DNA of 64,000 bases. It comes from Thiemannella venezuelensis (lineage in GTDB: Bacteria; Actinomycetota; Actinomycetes; Streptosporangiales; Streptosporangiaceae). The notes under the pieces were generated by a model. The model was given only the letters and a program-made list of their open reading frames with translations. It had not been told where the DNA came from and searched no databases. The position numbers and the translations under genes were made by a program. Location of the stretch: assembly GCF_014203605.1 (NCBI RefSeq), contig NZ_JACHJJ010000003.1:248001-312000 (forward strand), written 5' to 3'. Shown here one piece after another: positions 18,718 to 28,422 of the stretch (position 1 is the first letter of the stretch; every line of letters begins with the position of its first letter).

Positions 18718-18750
18718 ACGCCTCCCCCTTACCCTCCCGGGGAGAGGCGT
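18718..18750. promoter_or_regulatory. inverted repeat upstream of whiB
   Basis: ACGCCTC-CCCC (from 18718) and GGGGAGAGGCGT (18739-18750) are complementary apart from one bulged base. The repeat lies 45-77 bp before the whiB start, so it may be an operator or a leader hairpin. The rest of the 226-bp region between whiB and the next gene (18674-18899) shows only a second imperfect hairpin near 18872-18896. Confidence 0.35.
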
Positions 18751-18899
18751 AACAACATGCTTGTAATTACACGCGTGCGGCTGGTGTGGCGTCAAGCGGC
18801 ATGCCGGTATCCGGGGAAAGACCTGCCCTCCCCGGTATACGGGCTGCTGCCCGCGCTGGCGGCGATCTCCTAGGTGATTCTGACGATCACCTGGGGTGT

Positions 18900-20990
18900 T
18901 CAGTGCTCTCTTCGGTCGGAACCGTACCAGGAGGTGTTCTGTTCCTGACCGGGGGCCACCCTTTCTCTATCCCCGTTTTCCCCTGTCATTGCCTGACCCG
19001 AACGCTCCGGTGTGTAGATCGCCGTGGGGTCGATGGGCTGGGAGTCCCAGGTCTGGGCCGCCGGGGCCGGGCCGCCGAGCGGGTCGCCCTGGTAGGCGGC
19101 CGGATCGAAGCGGACCGTCGTCTCGGCGGGCGGGGCCTCCCTCGGCGCGTCCCAGGAGGGAGCGCTCTGGGACGCCCCCTGCGGCACGTCCCACGAGGGA
19201 GCGCTCTGCGGCGTCTCCTGCGGTACCTCCCAGGAGGGGCCGCTCTGCGGCGTCTGCGGGTGCCCGAAGGGGGCGTCGTACCCGCTCTGGTCGTACCCGC
19301 TCTGGTCGTACCCGCCGGACGGGGAGGCGGTGTACTCCGGCACCCGCAGTTGCGGCTCGGCGCCGTGGGCCTGCTGCTGGTAGCTCTCCGCCTGCTGGTA
19401 GGCGTGGGCGATCTGCTGGGAGCGGGCGTCCACCGGGTCGGGCGCCGGGTAGTGCGGCTCCGCCTCGTTCTGCCGGGCGAACTCCGCGCCGGAGTAGCCG
19501 GTCAGCGGCTGGCCGTAGTTCTCCGGCGGCTGCGGGAAGGAGGCCTGCGCCTGTCCGTCGAAGGGCAGCCGGGGCTGGCTGTCGGCGGGCGTGTACGGCT
19601 GCGCGGCGGGCGCCTGCGGCTCGTAGAACGGGACCTGCTGCTCGGGCTGGGCCGGAGCGTAGGAGGAGAACTGCGGGTCCTGCCCTCCGTAGGAGGGGAG
19701 CTGGGGCTCCGTCGAGGACGGGGTGTAGGCCGGGAACTGGGGCTCCCGCCGCCCGTAGGAGGAGAACTGCGGGTCCTGCCCTCCGTAGGAGGGGAGCTGC
19801 GGCTCCGTCGAGGACGGGGTGTAGGCCTGCTGCGGCTCACCGTACCCCTGCTGCTCCGCGGGAGCGGAGTAGACCGGGGCCGGCGGGTCGTAGGCGCTCG
19901 CCGGCGGGTCGTACGGCGCGGCCGGGGCCGGCGGCTGGACGTCCGCGGCGACGTACGGGCTCGGGGTGTAGGCCTGCGGCTCGGCGGGCTGCGCCGGAGC
20001 CTGGCCGTAGCCGGCGCTCCGGGCGTCGTACGGCAGGCCCTCGGACCCGGTCCCGTACGGCGCGGGGGCGGCGGCGTAACCGTCGCCGGACTGGGACGCG
20101 TAGGCGTTCTCCTGGGGCGCGAAGCCGCTCTCCGGCTGCCGGCCGTACGTCTCGGCCGGGTCCGCGGCGTGTGCCGGCGCGGGCGGGAGCGCGGGCTGGC
20201 CGTACGGCGCCGCCGGAGCCTCCTGGTGGAAGGCCGGGGCCGGGGCCTCCTGGTGGAAGGCCTGAGCGGCGGGTTCCTGGTGGAAGGCCGGGGCCGCGGG
20301 CTCCTGGTGGAAGACGGGAGCGCCCTGCGGCTGGCCCGGCGCCGGGTAGGGCGCCTGCCCCTGCGCTTGCCCCTGCGGCTGGCCCTGGGGCGCCGGGAAC
20401 GGGGCCTGCGGCGCCGTACCCGGCGCGTAGGAGGGCTGGGGCTGCTGCGGGTTGCCGCCGAGGCCGCCGTCGGGGCGGAACCCTCCGCCGCCCGCGAAGC
20501 CCGCGGCCCCCGGGGCGGACGGGAACCCGCCCGCCGGGGACGCGGCCGGGGCGGCCTTCGGCAGCAGGTAGACCAGGGCGAGGGCGGTCAGCCCGAGGAG
20601 GGGGAGGTGGACGAGGAGGAACTCCACCTTCTCCAGGAAGTCCGTGGCGCCGGTGAACACCCCGCCCAGCAGGCCGATCACGCCGAAGAGCACCGAGAGC
20701 CCGAGCGTGCCCACCGCCACGTAGACCATCGGCTTCAGCCGCCGGACGGCCGGGCCGAGGTTTCCGGCGAGCAGGACGGCCCCGACGAGCAGGGCGACGG
20801 CCACCGGCGAGGTGAGGTCGGACAGGTATCCGGCCGCACGGACGGCGAACGACGCCTCACCGAACGAGGACCCGCCGAAGAGCAGCCGCTCGATGCCGAC
20901 GAGAACGCTTCCGGACGCCGCGGCGACCATGAGCCACGCGGCCGGTTCTCGGAGTCGGCCGACCTCGACATTGATCACAATTACCCCCAT
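18900..20990 (-). CDS. membrane protein with a long Gln/Pro/Tyr-rich repetitive tail
   Basis: 696 aa. ATG at 20990, preceded by GAGG. The first 155 residues hold four or five hydrophobic segments (WLMVAAASGSVLVGIERLL, VAVALLVGAVLLAGNL, VYVAVGTLGLSVLFGVIGLLGG, LPLLGLTALALVYLLP). The remaining 540 are low complexity, rich in Pro, Gln, Ala, Tyr and Ser, with repeated blocks such as FHQEPAAPA (four copies near 290), STEPQLPSYGGQDPQFSSY (two copies) and SGYDQSGYDQ. It is probably anchored at the membrane with the tail in the cytosol. The family seems limited to Streptosporangiales-like genomes. No function is known to me. Confidence 0.75.
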   Translation of the reverse strand: MGVIVINVEVGRLREPAAWLMVAAASGSVLVGIERLLFGGSSFGEASFAVRAAGYLSDLTSPVAVALLVGAVLLAGNLGPAVRRLKPMVYVAVGTLGLSVLFGVIGLLGGVFTGATDFLEKVEFLLVHLPLLGLTALALVYLLPKAAPAASPAGGFPSAPGAAGFAGGGGFRPDGGLGGNPQQPQPSYAPGTAPQAPFPAPQGQPQGQAQGQAPYPAPGQPQGAPVFHQEPAAPAFHQEPAAQAFHQEAPAPAFHQEAPAAPYGQPALPPAPAHAADPAETYGRQPESGFAPQENAYASQSGDGYAAAPAPYGTGSEGLPYDARSAGYGQAPAQPAEPQAYTPSPYVAADVQPPAPAAPYDPPASAYDPPAPVYSAPAEQQGYGEPQQAYTPSSTEPQLPSYGGQDPQFSSYGRREPQFPAYTPSSTEPQLPSYGGQDPQFSSYAPAQPEQQVPFYEPQAPAAQPYTPADSQPRLPFDGQAQASFPQPPENYGQPLTGYSGAEFARQNEAEPHYPAPDPVDARSQQIAHAYQQAESYQQQAHGAEPQLRVPEYTASPSGGYDQSGYDQSGYDAPFGHPQTPQSGPSWEVPQETPQSAPSWDVPQGASQSAPSWDAPREAPPAETTVRFDPAAYQGDPLGGPAPAAQTWDSQPIDPTAIYTPERSGQAMTGENGDRERVAPGQEQNTSWYGSDRREH
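19659..19827. repeat. 73-bp direct repeat, offset 96 bp, inside the Gln/Pro-rich gene
   Basis: The bases 19659-19731 recur nearly unchanged at 19755-19827. The offset of 96 bp is 32 codons, so the frame is kept and the encoded block (STEPQLPSYGGQDPQFSSY) is duplicated. This looks like recent in-frame expansion. Confidence 0.85.
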
Positions 20991-21229
20991 AGGGTCCTCG
21001 GGTAAACCCGGGCCAAGTTTTGCACATGGCCGACTTTGCTGTCGGTGGACCCAGGAAGCACATCAATCTCATAAGTATCTCATCAACCACCATTTATGGA
21101 CACTTAGGGCAGGACGTGAGGCAACTCTGCCTGCGGAGACAGCCGCCGTAACGATCACGCCAAGATCGCCCGGATCCGGCGGCTCCCCTTCGAACAGGCC
21201 CGTCGCCGGGGAGTGGGAGACTGTTCGCC
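20991..21229. other. divergent regulatory region before fbiA
   Basis: 239 bp between the Gln/Pro-rich membrane gene (-) and fbiA (+). A perfect 5-bp inverted repeat (CGGGT-AA-ACCCG, 20999-21010) lies just before the minus-strand ribosome site. The part at 21040-21110 is notably AT-richer than its surroundings and is the probable promoter area. No further gene is supported. Confidence 0.4.
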
Positions 21230-22177
21230 ATGCGCATCGTGTCCCTCGCCGGCGGAATCGGCGGCGCCCGTTTCCTGCGCGGCCTCCGCGCCGCGGCCCC
21301 CGACGCCGAGATCACCGTCATCGGCAACACCGGTGACGACATCACCCTGTTCGGCCTGCGGGTCTGCCCCGACCTCGACACGGTGATGTACACCCTCGGC
21401 GGCGGCATCAACGAGGAGCAGGGCTGGGGGCGCGACCAGGAGACCCACGCCGTCAAGGAGGAGCTCGCCGCCTACGGCGTGGAGCCGCAGTGGTTCGGCC
21501 TGGGCGACCGCGACGTCGCCACCCACATCGTGCGGACCCAGATGCTCGACGCCGGGTATCCCCTCTCGGCCGTCACCGAGGCGCTGTGCGCCCGCTGGCA
21601 GCCGGGCGTGCGGCTGATCCCGATGAGCGACGACCGGACCGAGACCCACGTCGTGATCACCGACGAGCGGGGCCGCCGGGCCGTGCACTTCCAGGAGTGG
21701 TGGGTCCGCCTGCGCGCCTCGGTCCCGGCCGAGCAGATCGTCCTGGTCGGCGCCGGCGAGGCCGGCCCGGCCCCCGGCGTGCTCCAGGCGATCGCCGAGG
21801 CCGACGCGGTGGTCCTCCCGCCGTCCAACCCGGTGGTCAGCATCGGCACGATCCTGCAGATCAAGGGCATCCGCGAGGCGCTGGAAGGCAAGACCGTCGT
21901 GGGGGTCTCCCCGATCGTCGGCGGCGCCCCGGTCCGCGGCATGGCCGACGCCTGCCTGACCGCGATCGGCGTGGAGACCACCGCCCAGGCCGTCCTGGAG
22001 CTGTACGGCTCGCCGCTGGTCGACGGCTGGCTGGTCGCCGAGGAGGACGCCGGGGTCGCCCTGGACGGCGTCCTGGTCCGGGCCCGGCCGCTGATCATGC
22101 ACGACGCGGAGTCCGCCGCCGCCATCGCCCGCGCCGCCCTGGACCTGGCCGCCGAGCTCTCGGAGGGTTCCCGATGA
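21230..22177 (+). CDS. fbiA: 2-phospho-L-lactate transferase (coenzyme F420 biosynthesis)
   Basis: 315 aa, CofD/FbiA family. It joins the activated phosphoenolpyruvate or lactate moiety to the deazaflavin FO, giving (dehydro-)F420-0. Signatures: [15 protein letters not shown] at the N-terminus, [27 protein letters not shown] near residue 30 (the Asp residues bind metal and FO), and [15 protein letters not shown] near 205. Its stop overlaps the ATG of fbiB (ATGA), so the two are translated together, as in mycobacteria. It is upstream of fbiC by about 4 kb and beside whiB, a conserved order. Confidence 0.97.
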   Translation: MRIVSLAGGIGGARFLRGLRAAAPDAEITVIGNTGDDITLFGLRVCPDLDTVMYTLGGGINEEQGWGRDQETHAVKEELAAYGVEPQWFGLGDRDVATHIVRTQMLDAGYPLSAVTEALCARWQPGVRLIPMSDDRTETHVVITDERGRRAVHFQEWWVRLRASVPAEQIVLVGAGEAGPAPGVLQAIAEADAVVLPPSNPVVSIGTILQIKGIREALEGKTVVGVSPIVGGAPVRGMADACLTAIGVETTAQAVLELYGSPLVDGWLVAEEDAGVALDGVLVRARPLIMHDAESAAAIARAALDLAAELSEGSR

Positions 22178-23496
22178 GCAGGATCCGCCGCTCCCGGCGG
22201 GACGACTCCGCCCAGGTCCGCATCGAGGTCTTCGCGATCGACGGCATCCCCGAGGTGCGCGAGGGCGACGACCTCGCCGCGCTCGTCGCCGCCGCCCGGC
22301 CCGACCTGTGCGACGGCGACATCCTCGTGGTCACCTCCAAGGTGATGAGCAAGGCCGAGGGCCGGACCCGCCGGGGCGTCGACCGCGCCGAGGCGATCGA
22401 GGAGGAGACCGAGCGGGTCGTCGCCCGGCGCGGCGAGACCGTGATCGCGCAGACCTCCCACGGCTTCGTCATGGCCGCCGCCGGGGTCGACGCCTCCAAC
22501 ACCGAGCCGGGCACCGTCGTGCTGCTGCCCGCCGACCCCGACGCCTCCGCCCGGGTCCTGCGCGCGGGCATCGCCGAGCGGCTCGGCGTCTCGGTGGGCG
22601 TGGTCGTCTCCGACACCTTCGGCCGCCCCTGGCGCAACGGCCAGACCGACCTGGCCATCGGCGTCGCCGGAGTGCCTCCCATGCTCGACTACCGGGGGAT
22701 GTCCGACGACCACGGGAACGCGCTGGAGGTCACCCTGACCGCCGTCGCCGACGAGTTCGCCGCCGCCGGAGACCTCGTCAAGGGCAAGCTCGCGCAGACC
22801 CCGGTCGCGGTGATCCGCGGCATGTCCGAGTACACCACCGAGGAGGACGGCCCGGGCATCCGCGAGGTGGTCCGCCAGTCCGGGGAGGACATGTTCCGGT
22901 ACGGCTCCCGCGACGTGCTCTTCGCCCGCCGCACCATCCGCGAGTTCTCCGCCGAGCCGGTCGACGGGGCCAAGGTCCGCCGCGCGGTGGACGCCGCGAT
23001 CGCCGCACCCGCCCCGCACCACACCACGCCGTGGCGGTTCGTGCTGCTGGAGTCGGCGGAGGTCCGGGAGAAGCTGCTCGACGCCATGCGCGAGGCGTGG
23101 ATCGCCGACCTGCGGGGGGACGGCTTCTCCGAGGAGTCGATCGCCAAGCGGGTCCGCCGCGGCGACGTGCTGCGCAACGCCCCCTACCTGGCGGTCCCCT
23201 GCCTGGTCATGGAGGGCTCGCACACCTACCGCGACGGGCGCCGCAACGCCGCCGAGCGGGAGATGTTCGTGGTCGCGACCGGCGCGGGCGTGCAGAACTT
23301 CCTCGTCCAGCTCGCGGTGGAGGGCCTCGGCTCGGCGTGGGTCTCCTCCACCATGTTCTGCCGCGACACGGTCCGCGAGGTCCTCGGCCTCCCCGCCTCC
23401 TGGGACCCGATGGGCGCCGTCGCCATCGGCCGCCCCGCCGCCCCGCCCCGCGACCGCGCCCCGAGGAAGGCCGCCGACTTCATCGTCACCCGCTGA
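22174..23496 (+). CDS. fbiB: coenzyme F420-0:gamma-glutamyl ligase, two-domain
   Basis: 440 aa from the ATG at 22174. Longer open frames upstream are antisense or off-frame to fbiA. The N-terminal 240 residues are the CofE-type ligase that adds glutamates to F420-0 ([34 protein letters not shown]). The C-terminal 200 residues are a nitroreductase-like FMN domain ([16 protein letters not shown], then [18 protein letters not shown]), which in the mycobacterial enzyme reduces dehydro-F420-0 and is needed for long glutamate tails. Both halves are intact. It converges on the solute-binding/VWA gene with only 16 bp between. Confidence 0.97.
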   Translation: MSRIRRSRRDDSAQVRIEVFAIDGIPEVREGDDLAALVAAARPDLCDGDILVVTSKVMSKAEGRTRRGVDRAEAIEEETERVVARRGETVIAQTSHGFVMAAAGVDASNTEPGTVVLLPADPDASARVLRAGIAERLGVSVGVVVSDTFGRPWRNGQTDLAIGVAGVPPMLDYRGMSDDHGNALEVTLTAVADEFAAAGDLVKGKLAQTPVAVIRGMSEYTTEEDGPGIREVVRQSGEDMFRYGSRDVLFARRTIREFSAEPVDGAKVRRAVDAAIAAPAPHHTTPWRFVLLESAEVREKLLDAMREAWIADLRGDGFSEESIAKRVRRGDVLRNAPYLAVPCLVMEGSHTYRDGRRNAAEREMFVVATGAGVQNFLVQLAVEGLGSAWVSSTMFCRDTVREVLGLPASWDPMGAVAIGRPAAPPRDRAPRKAADFIVTR

Positions 23497-23512
23497 CCTC
23501 CGGGGGAAGGGG

Positions 23513-25273
23513 TCAGGGGGCCTTGCGGCAGGTGGGGTGGCACAGGCGCCGGGCCAGGGCGGAGAGGAAGACGTCGATGATCTCGCCGGGCTCCCGGGCG
23601 ACGTGCAGCGAGCCGTTGGTGGCCGCGACGACCTGGGAGAGGACGGACCGGTCGAGGTCGTCGCCGAAGGCGAGGATGACGATCTGCACGGGGTAGGCCG
23701 GGTCCCACTCCTCGCGGAGCTTCTCGACCAGCTCCGTGCCGGACAGGCCCTTTCCGTCGTCCTTGCCCGCGGTGATGACCAGCAGGGTGTTGTTCATCCG
23801 CTCGTCGTAGGCGCCGGTCACCTCGCGGAACCCGGCGAGGATCGAGTCGTGCAGGGAGCTGTTCCGCTTGGCGTCGGCCCGCAGGGTGAGGGTGAGCTCC
23901 TCCAGGAGGCTGCGGCGGATGACCTGGCCGCCGTCCGGCTCGTTGACCGGGCCGAGCTTCACCCGCTCCCGCTGGTCGCCGCCGGAGCCCTTGGCGTCGG
24001 CGAACTCCCACATGCCCATGTGGGTCGAGTCGGGGAAGAGCTGCAGGCCGAGACGGGCGGCGTCGAGCGCGACGGAGAGCCGGGTCTTGCCCTTCGCCCC
24101 CTTGATCGGCTCGGCCATGCGCTTGGAGACGTCGGACAGGACCAGGATGTTGGTCGGCGGGGCCAGCCTGCTCCACGCCTCCAGCGCCTCGTCGATCCTG
24201 GCGGGCAGGATGGTCGGGCGGGTGCGGGGCGACACGGTCGGGATCTCCGGTCCCGGCGAGTAGGGGCCCTGGCTGCCGTCGGCCGAGCGGAAGCCCGCCC
24301 GCCGTACCGCGTCCTGGGTCTCCGGGGAGCGGAGCCAGGCGGCGAAGGCCCGCGACCCGGCCGCCTTGGCCGGGTCTCCCGAGGTGACCACGTAGGGGTA
24401 GTCGAGGTTGATGGTCCCCTCGCGGGGATGGAGCGCGACGAGCGGGTCCGCGGACGGCTGCCGGTTGTGGAACCAGACCGACTGCTCGGGGACGATCACC
24501 ACCGGGCGCTGCCAGAAGGAGCGCTCGTCGACCGCCTCGACCATGCTCCGGTAGTCGGGCGCCGCCCCCGCCTGGGCCCAGCGCACGAACGCGGTGAGCG
24601 CCTGGTCGGCCTCGGGCCCGGTGCCCACGACGTCCCTGGCGGCGGCCACGGTGGCGATGCCTGCCCCGGCGAGCGACGGGTCCGGGACGCGGACCACGTC
24701 GGGTTCGTTCTCGTTGGGCCTGACCCGGCCCCGGGTGGTCGCGGGGAAGACCATCCGCCAGTTCATGTCGGTCTCGCCGACCGCGAACCGGTCGGCGAGG
24801 GACTTGCGGGTGGCGAAGACCAGCGGCGAGGTCGCCATCACGGTCTCGGTCCCCGCCAGGTCCTCGGCCCCCTGCTTGCGCGCGAGCCGGATCCAGGCGG
24901 AGGAGTCGGAGATCCAGCCGTCGGGGCGGGCCGCCAGCACGCCCGCGGTGCCGCCGATCAGGGTGCGCAGCACGGTGGCCGGCGGCTGCTCCGTGACCTG
25001 CACCAGCACGCACCGCCCGTCGACGCCGGCCTTGGCCGCGTTGAACCGCCCGGCCGCCTCCATCACGGTCGGCGCGATGTCCACCGCGGCGGCGACGTCG
25101 ACCAGGACCGGATCACCGCCGCAGGGCCCGCCCACCCGGTCCGCCACCAGCCCCGCGGTCCCCGCGAGCACCACCGCCAGCGCGACCGCGGCGAATGCGA
25201 GACGGCGGCGTGCCTGCCGCCGGCGGCTCTCGGCGCCGGCGGCCATGCGGTGCCGACCGGGTGAGAAGGACAA
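23513..25273 (-). CDS. membrane-anchored protein with solute-binding-like and VWA domains
   Basis: 586 aa. After a basic stretch (RRRQARRRL) one hydrophobic segment (AFAAVALAVVLAGTAGLVA) anchors or exports it. Residues 60-345 resemble an extracellular solute-binding protein, with LIGGTAGVLAARPDGWISDSS and a PVVIVPEQSVWFHNRQ region. Residues 370-575 are a von Willebrand factor A domain: NILVLSDVSKRM in place of the DxSxS metal site (so only partly kept), LLVITAGKDDGKGLSG, and VQIVILAFGDDLD. This two-domain type occurs widely in actinobacteria with no known role. It sits between fbiAB and fbiC but nothing links it to F420. Confidence 0.78.
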   Translation of the reverse strand: MSFSPGRHRMAAGAESRRRQARRRLAFAAVALAVVLAGTAGLVADRVGGPCGGDPVLVDVAAAVDIAPTVMEAAGRFNAAKAGVDGRCVLVQVTEQPPATVLRTLIGGTAGVLAARPDGWISDSSAWIRLARKQGAEDLAGTETVMATSPLVFATRKSLADRFAVGETDMNWRMVFPATTRGRVRPNENEPDVVRVPDPSLAGAGIATVAAARDVVGTGPEADQALTAFVRWAQAGAAPDYRSMVEAVDERSFWQRPVVIVPEQSVWFHNRQPSADPLVALHPREGTINLDYPYVVTSGDPAKAAGSRAFAAWLRSPETQDAVRRAGFRSADGSQGPYSPGPEIPTVSPRTRPTILPARIDEALEAWSRLAPPTNILVLSDVSKRMAEPIKGAKGKTRLSVALDAARLGLQLFPDSTHMGMWEFADAKGSGGDQRERVKLGPVNEPDGGQVIRRSLLEELTLTLRADAKRNSSLHDSILAGFREVTGAYDERMNNTLLVITAGKDDGKGLSGTELVEKLREEWDPAYPVQIVILAFGDDLDRSVLSQVVAATNGSLHVAREPGEIIDVFLSALARRLCHPTCRKAP

Positions 25274-25349
25274 GGCGGGGACCTCTCGTCAGGGGAGTGA
25301 TGATTGTCCCAATGAACCCAGCACAACGCGCAAGTGCCTATAGAACTTG

Positions 25350-27962
25350 TTATAGACGATCTAGTGGTACGAAGTTACGCACACTTTGACAAACTCCATC
25401 GCTCGCCCTGGCCGCGGCCAGCCGCTCCTCACCCGGCGCGCCGTACGAGGTCGTCCGCTGCCGGAGCGGCCGCCCGGTCGGGGCGACCATCGCCGCGATC
25501 TCGGTGATGGTCTTGAACGAGCCGTTCTCCGACCCGGCCATCCTGCTGATCGTCTCCTCCATCAGCGTGCCGCCCAGGTCGTTGACCCCGCCCTGGAGCA
25601 CCTGGCGGCACAGGTCGTCGCGGAGCTTCACCCAGGAGCACTGGATGTTGCCGATCGCACCGTGCAGCAGGATGCGGGCCAGCGCGTGCACGGCCCGGTT
25701 CTCCCGCGCGGTCGGGCCCGGGCGGGCGATCCCGGCCAGGTAGATGGGGGCGCTGTGGTGGACGAACGGCAGCGGCACGAACTCGGTGAACCCGCCGGTC
25801 TCCTCCTGGATGCGGCGGATGAGCCGGATGTGCCCGACCCAGTGGGCGTGGGTGTCCACGTGGCCGTACATCATCGTGGCGGTGGTCGGGATGCCCAGCC
25901 GGTGGGCGGTGGTGATGACCTCGACCCACTCGGCGGCGGGCAGCTTGCCCTTGGTCAGCACCCAGCGCACCTCGTCGTCGAGGATCTCCGCCGCGGTGCC
26001 GGGCAGCGAGTCGACCCCGGCCTCCTTCGCGGCGGTCAGCCAGTCCGCGACGGACAGGTTCGTACGGCTGGCGCCGTTGACGACCTCCATCGGCGAGAAC
26101 GCGTGGACGTGCATCCCCGGGACGCGCGCCTTGACCGCGCGGGCGATGTCGAAGTAGGCGGTCCCGGGCAGGTCGGGGTGGATGCCGCCCTGCATGCACA
26201 CCTCGGTCGCCCCCGCCTCCCAGCCCTCCTGCGCCCGGTCGGCGACCTGGTCGAGTGAGAGGGTGTAGGCGTCGGCGTCGGTGCGGCGCTGCGCGAAGGC
26301 GCAGAACCGGCAGCCGGTGTAGCAGACGTTGGTGAAGTTGATGTTCCGGTTGACCACGTAGGTGACGTCGTCGCCCGCGGCCTCCCGGCGCAGGCCGTCG
26401 GCGATCCGGCAGAGTTCGTCCAGGGCCGCGTCGTCCGCCCCGGCCCCGGTGTGGTCCCCCGCCAGCCCGAGCAGGGTCAGCGCCTGCGCCTCGGTCAGCC
26501 CGGCGGGGTCGCTCTCCGCCCGCAGCAGCGCCTGCCGGACCTCTCCCAGCCGCACCGCGGCGCCCCCGGGCGCGGCGGGGGCCTCCCCGTCCTGGAGGCG
26601 GTCCTTCAGCGCCTCCCAGTCGCCGTAGACGTGGTCGAAGTCGTCGCGGCGGTCGGCGGAGCGGCCCTCGCCGTCCACCGCCGTGTGCAGGTCGGTGCGG
26701 CCGAGCGCGGTGAAGCCGCCGTCGGGCTCCTGCCAGGGGCGGCCGACCGGCTCGGCGCCCTCCCTGGCCAGACCGGTCTCCGGGTCGGCGAGGGCCGCGA
26801 CGTGGGCGTTCAGCCGGGGGTCGAGCCAGGGCTCCCCGGCGAGCACGTACTCGGGGTAGATCGTCAGACGCTCCCGCAGCGTGAACCCGGAGGCGGCGGT
26901 GCGGGCGGCGAGCTCGTCGATCTGCGGCCAGGGGCGCTCGGGGTTGACGTGGTCGGGAGTGAGCGGGGAGACCCCGCCCCAGTCGTCGATCCCGGCCCGG
27001 ATCATCAGGCCGTACTCGGACTCGACCAGGTTCGGCGGGGCCTGGACGCGCGCCTTCGGTCCCAGCACCAGGCGGGCCACCGCGATCGTGGCGGCCAGTT
27101 CCTGCAGGTCGGCGTCGGGCATGCCGCGCATCGCGGTGTCCGGCTTGGCGCGGAAGTTCTGGACGATGACCTCCTGGAGCCCGCCGTACTCGCGGGCCAC
27201 CTTCCGCAGCGCGAACAGCGACTCGGCGCGGTCCTCGACCGTCTCGCCGATGCCGATCAGGATGCCGCTGGTGAACGGGACGTTGGAGCGCCCCGCGTCC
27301 TGGAGCACGCGCAGCCGTACCGCGGGGTCCTTGTCCGGGGAGCCGTAGTGCGGCTGCCCCTTCTCCTCGAACAGCCGCCGCGAGGTCGTCTCCAGCATCA
27401 TGCCCATCGAGGGCGCGACCGGCTTGAGGCGCTGCAGGTCCCGCCAGGTCATGACCCCGGGGTTGAGGTGCGGCAGCAGCCCGGTCTCCTCCAGCACCCG
27501 GATCGCCATCGCCCGCACGTAGGAGAGCGTGTCGTCGTAGCCGTGCGCGTCCAGCCACCCGCGGGCCTGGTGCCAGCGCTCCTCCGGCCGGTCGCCCAGC
27601 GTGAACAGCGCCTCCTTGCACCCCATGGCCGCGCCCTGCCGGGCGATCTCCAGGACCTCGTCCGGGCCGAGGAACGGGCTGTCGAGCTTGTGCGGCGCGG
27701 TGGCGAACGTGCAGTACCCGCAGCGGTCCCGGCACAGGCGGGTCAGCGGGATGAAGACCTTGCGGCTGTAGGTGATGGTCCCTGGCCGCCCCGCGGCCTG
27801 CAGGCCCGCGTCCCGGACCCGGCCGGCGTGGCCGAGCAGGGTGTCGAGGGCCTCTCCCCTCGCGTGCAGCAGCACGGTGGCCTCGGCCTGGTCGAGGGTC
27901 TTGCCGTCTCGGGCCCGTGCCAGGGCCCTGCGCATCGCGGCATCGGTGGGGTTCACGCTCAT
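25350..27962 (-). CDS. fbiC: FO synthase (bifunctional CofGH), coenzyme F420 biosynthesis
   Basis: 870 aa, the length of actinobacterial fused enzymes. Two radical-SAM halves make the deazaflavin FO from a ribityl-pyrimidine and tyrosine. The CofG half has the cluster motif CRDRCGYC near residue 78 with GIGETVEDR downstream. The CofH half starts near 500 with [10 protein letters not shown], and has [11 protein letters not shown] and [14 protein letters not shown]. Both have the C-x3-C-x2-C spacing, so both should bind [4Fe-4S]. GTG start at 27962. It is divergent from the small ORF at 28133 and makes F420 biosynthesis nearly complete in this locus, with fbiD absent. Confidence 0.97.
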   Translation of the reverse strand: MSVNPTDAAMRRALARARDGKTLDQAEATVLLHARGEALDTLLGHAGRVRDAGLQAAGRPGTITYSRKVFIPLTRLCRDRCGYCTFATAPHKLDSPFLGPDEVLEIARQGAAMGCKEALFTLGDRPEERWHQARGWLDAHGYDDTLSYVRAMAIRVLEETGLLPHLNPGVMTWRDLQRLKPVAPSMGMMLETTSRRLFEEKGQPHYGSPDKDPAVRLRVLQDAGRSNVPFTSGILIGIGETVEDRAESLFALRKVAREYGGLQEVIVQNFRAKPDTAMRGMPDADLQELAATIAVARLVLGPKARVQAPPNLVESEYGLMIRAGIDDWGGVSPLTPDHVNPERPWPQIDELAARTAASGFTLRERLTIYPEYVLAGEPWLDPRLNAHVAALADPETGLAREGAEPVGRPWQEPDGGFTALGRTDLHTAVDGEGRSADRRDDFDHVYGDWEALKDRLQDGEAPAAPGGAAVRLGEVRQALLRAESDPAGLTEAQALTLLGLAGDHTGAGADDAALDELCRIADGLRREAAGDDVTYVVNRNINFTNVCYTGCRFCAFAQRRTDADAYTLSLDQVADRAQEGWEAGATEVCMQGGIHPDLPGTAYFDIARAVKARVPGMHVHAFSPMEVVNGASRTNLSVADWLTAAKEAGVDSLPGTAAEILDDEVRWVLTKGKLPAAEWVEVITTAHRLGIPTTATMMYGHVDTHAHWVGHIRLIRRIQEETGGFTEFVPLPFVHHSAPIYLAGIARPGPTARENRAVHALARILLHGAIGNIQCSWVKLRDDLCRQVLQGGVNDLGGTLMEETISRMAGSENGSFKTITEIAAMVAPTGRPLRQRTTSYGAPGEERLAAARASDGVCQSVRNFVPLDRL

Positions 27963-28078
27963 AGGCGCACATTACGGCGCATCGCAGGCTGCACCGGTAC
28001 CGGGGTCCGGCCGATAGACCCAGATACTTCAGAGAGTCTAAACAGAGGGCTGAAGGAAATCTCGATAGACGTAAATAA

Positions 28079-28095
28079 ATGCAAGTGCATAAGAT
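28079..28095 (+). promoter_or_regulatory. probable promoter of the small membrane protein, with overlapping inverted repeat
   Basis: A TAAGAT hexamer at 28090-28095 is a plausible -10 box. The decamer CATAAGATTG around it also occurs at the MerR promoter (8711-8720). It is preceded by ATGCA-AG-TGCAT (28079-28090), a perfect 5-bp inverted repeat, which may be an operator. No good -35 was recognised. Confidence 0.35.
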
Positions 28096-28132
28096 TGGGG
28101 CATCCCACCGGAACACCCACCAGGAGACGAAA

Positions 28133-28336
28133 ATGATCTGGTTCCTCCTCGCCCTCGCCGCCGTCGCCGCCCTCGCCCCGCTGATCGGAGCCGACACACG
28201 CGACGGTCGCGACTGGCAACCCACCGCCCCTTACGACCCCGACCCGTACGGCCTCGGCACGGGCGATGACCCCGTACCGGCGCCCGCGCCCCGCGAGCGG
28301 GTGGCCGCCCGCCGCTCGGCGCCGGCGGTCGGCTGA
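28133..28336 (+). CDS. small single-span membrane protein, unknown function
   Basis: 67 aa from the ATG at 28133, with AGGAGA eight bases before it. The open frame reaches back to 28079, but that start has no ribosome site. It begins MIWFLLALAAVAALAPLIGAD, a single membrane segment with almost no leader, then a Pro/Asp-rich 45-residue tail (YDPDPYGLGTGDDPVP) ending in basic residues. Divergent from fbiC with a promoter-like sequence at 28090. I do not recognise a family. The codon bias and ribosome site support its being real. Confidence 0.6.
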   Translation: MIWFLLALAAVAALAPLIGADTRDGRDWQPTAPYDPDPYGLGTGDDPVPAPAPRERVAARRSAPAVG

Positions 28337-28372
28337 CCCGGCGGCTCCACCCCGTCCGGGAAACCACGCCTC

Positions 28373-28422
28373 TCCGGACCGCGGAGGGCGGCTCAGATCC
28401 GGACCGCGGAGGGCGGCTCAGA
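28373..28422. repeat. 25-bp exact tandem repeat at the end of the DNA glycosylase gene
   Basis: 28373-28397 and 28398-28422 are identical 25-mers. The second contains the stop codon of the minus-strand glycosylase gene, so the first is a duplicated copy of the gene end. It lies in the convergent gap after the small membrane protein. Confidence 0.9.

Noticed and set aside
18896-20656. 586-residue Arg/Pro/Gly-rich open frame, plus strand
   Set aside because: Mirror of the repetitive membrane protein gene. The repeats reflect that gene, and the minus-strand frame has the membrane module and a ribosome site.
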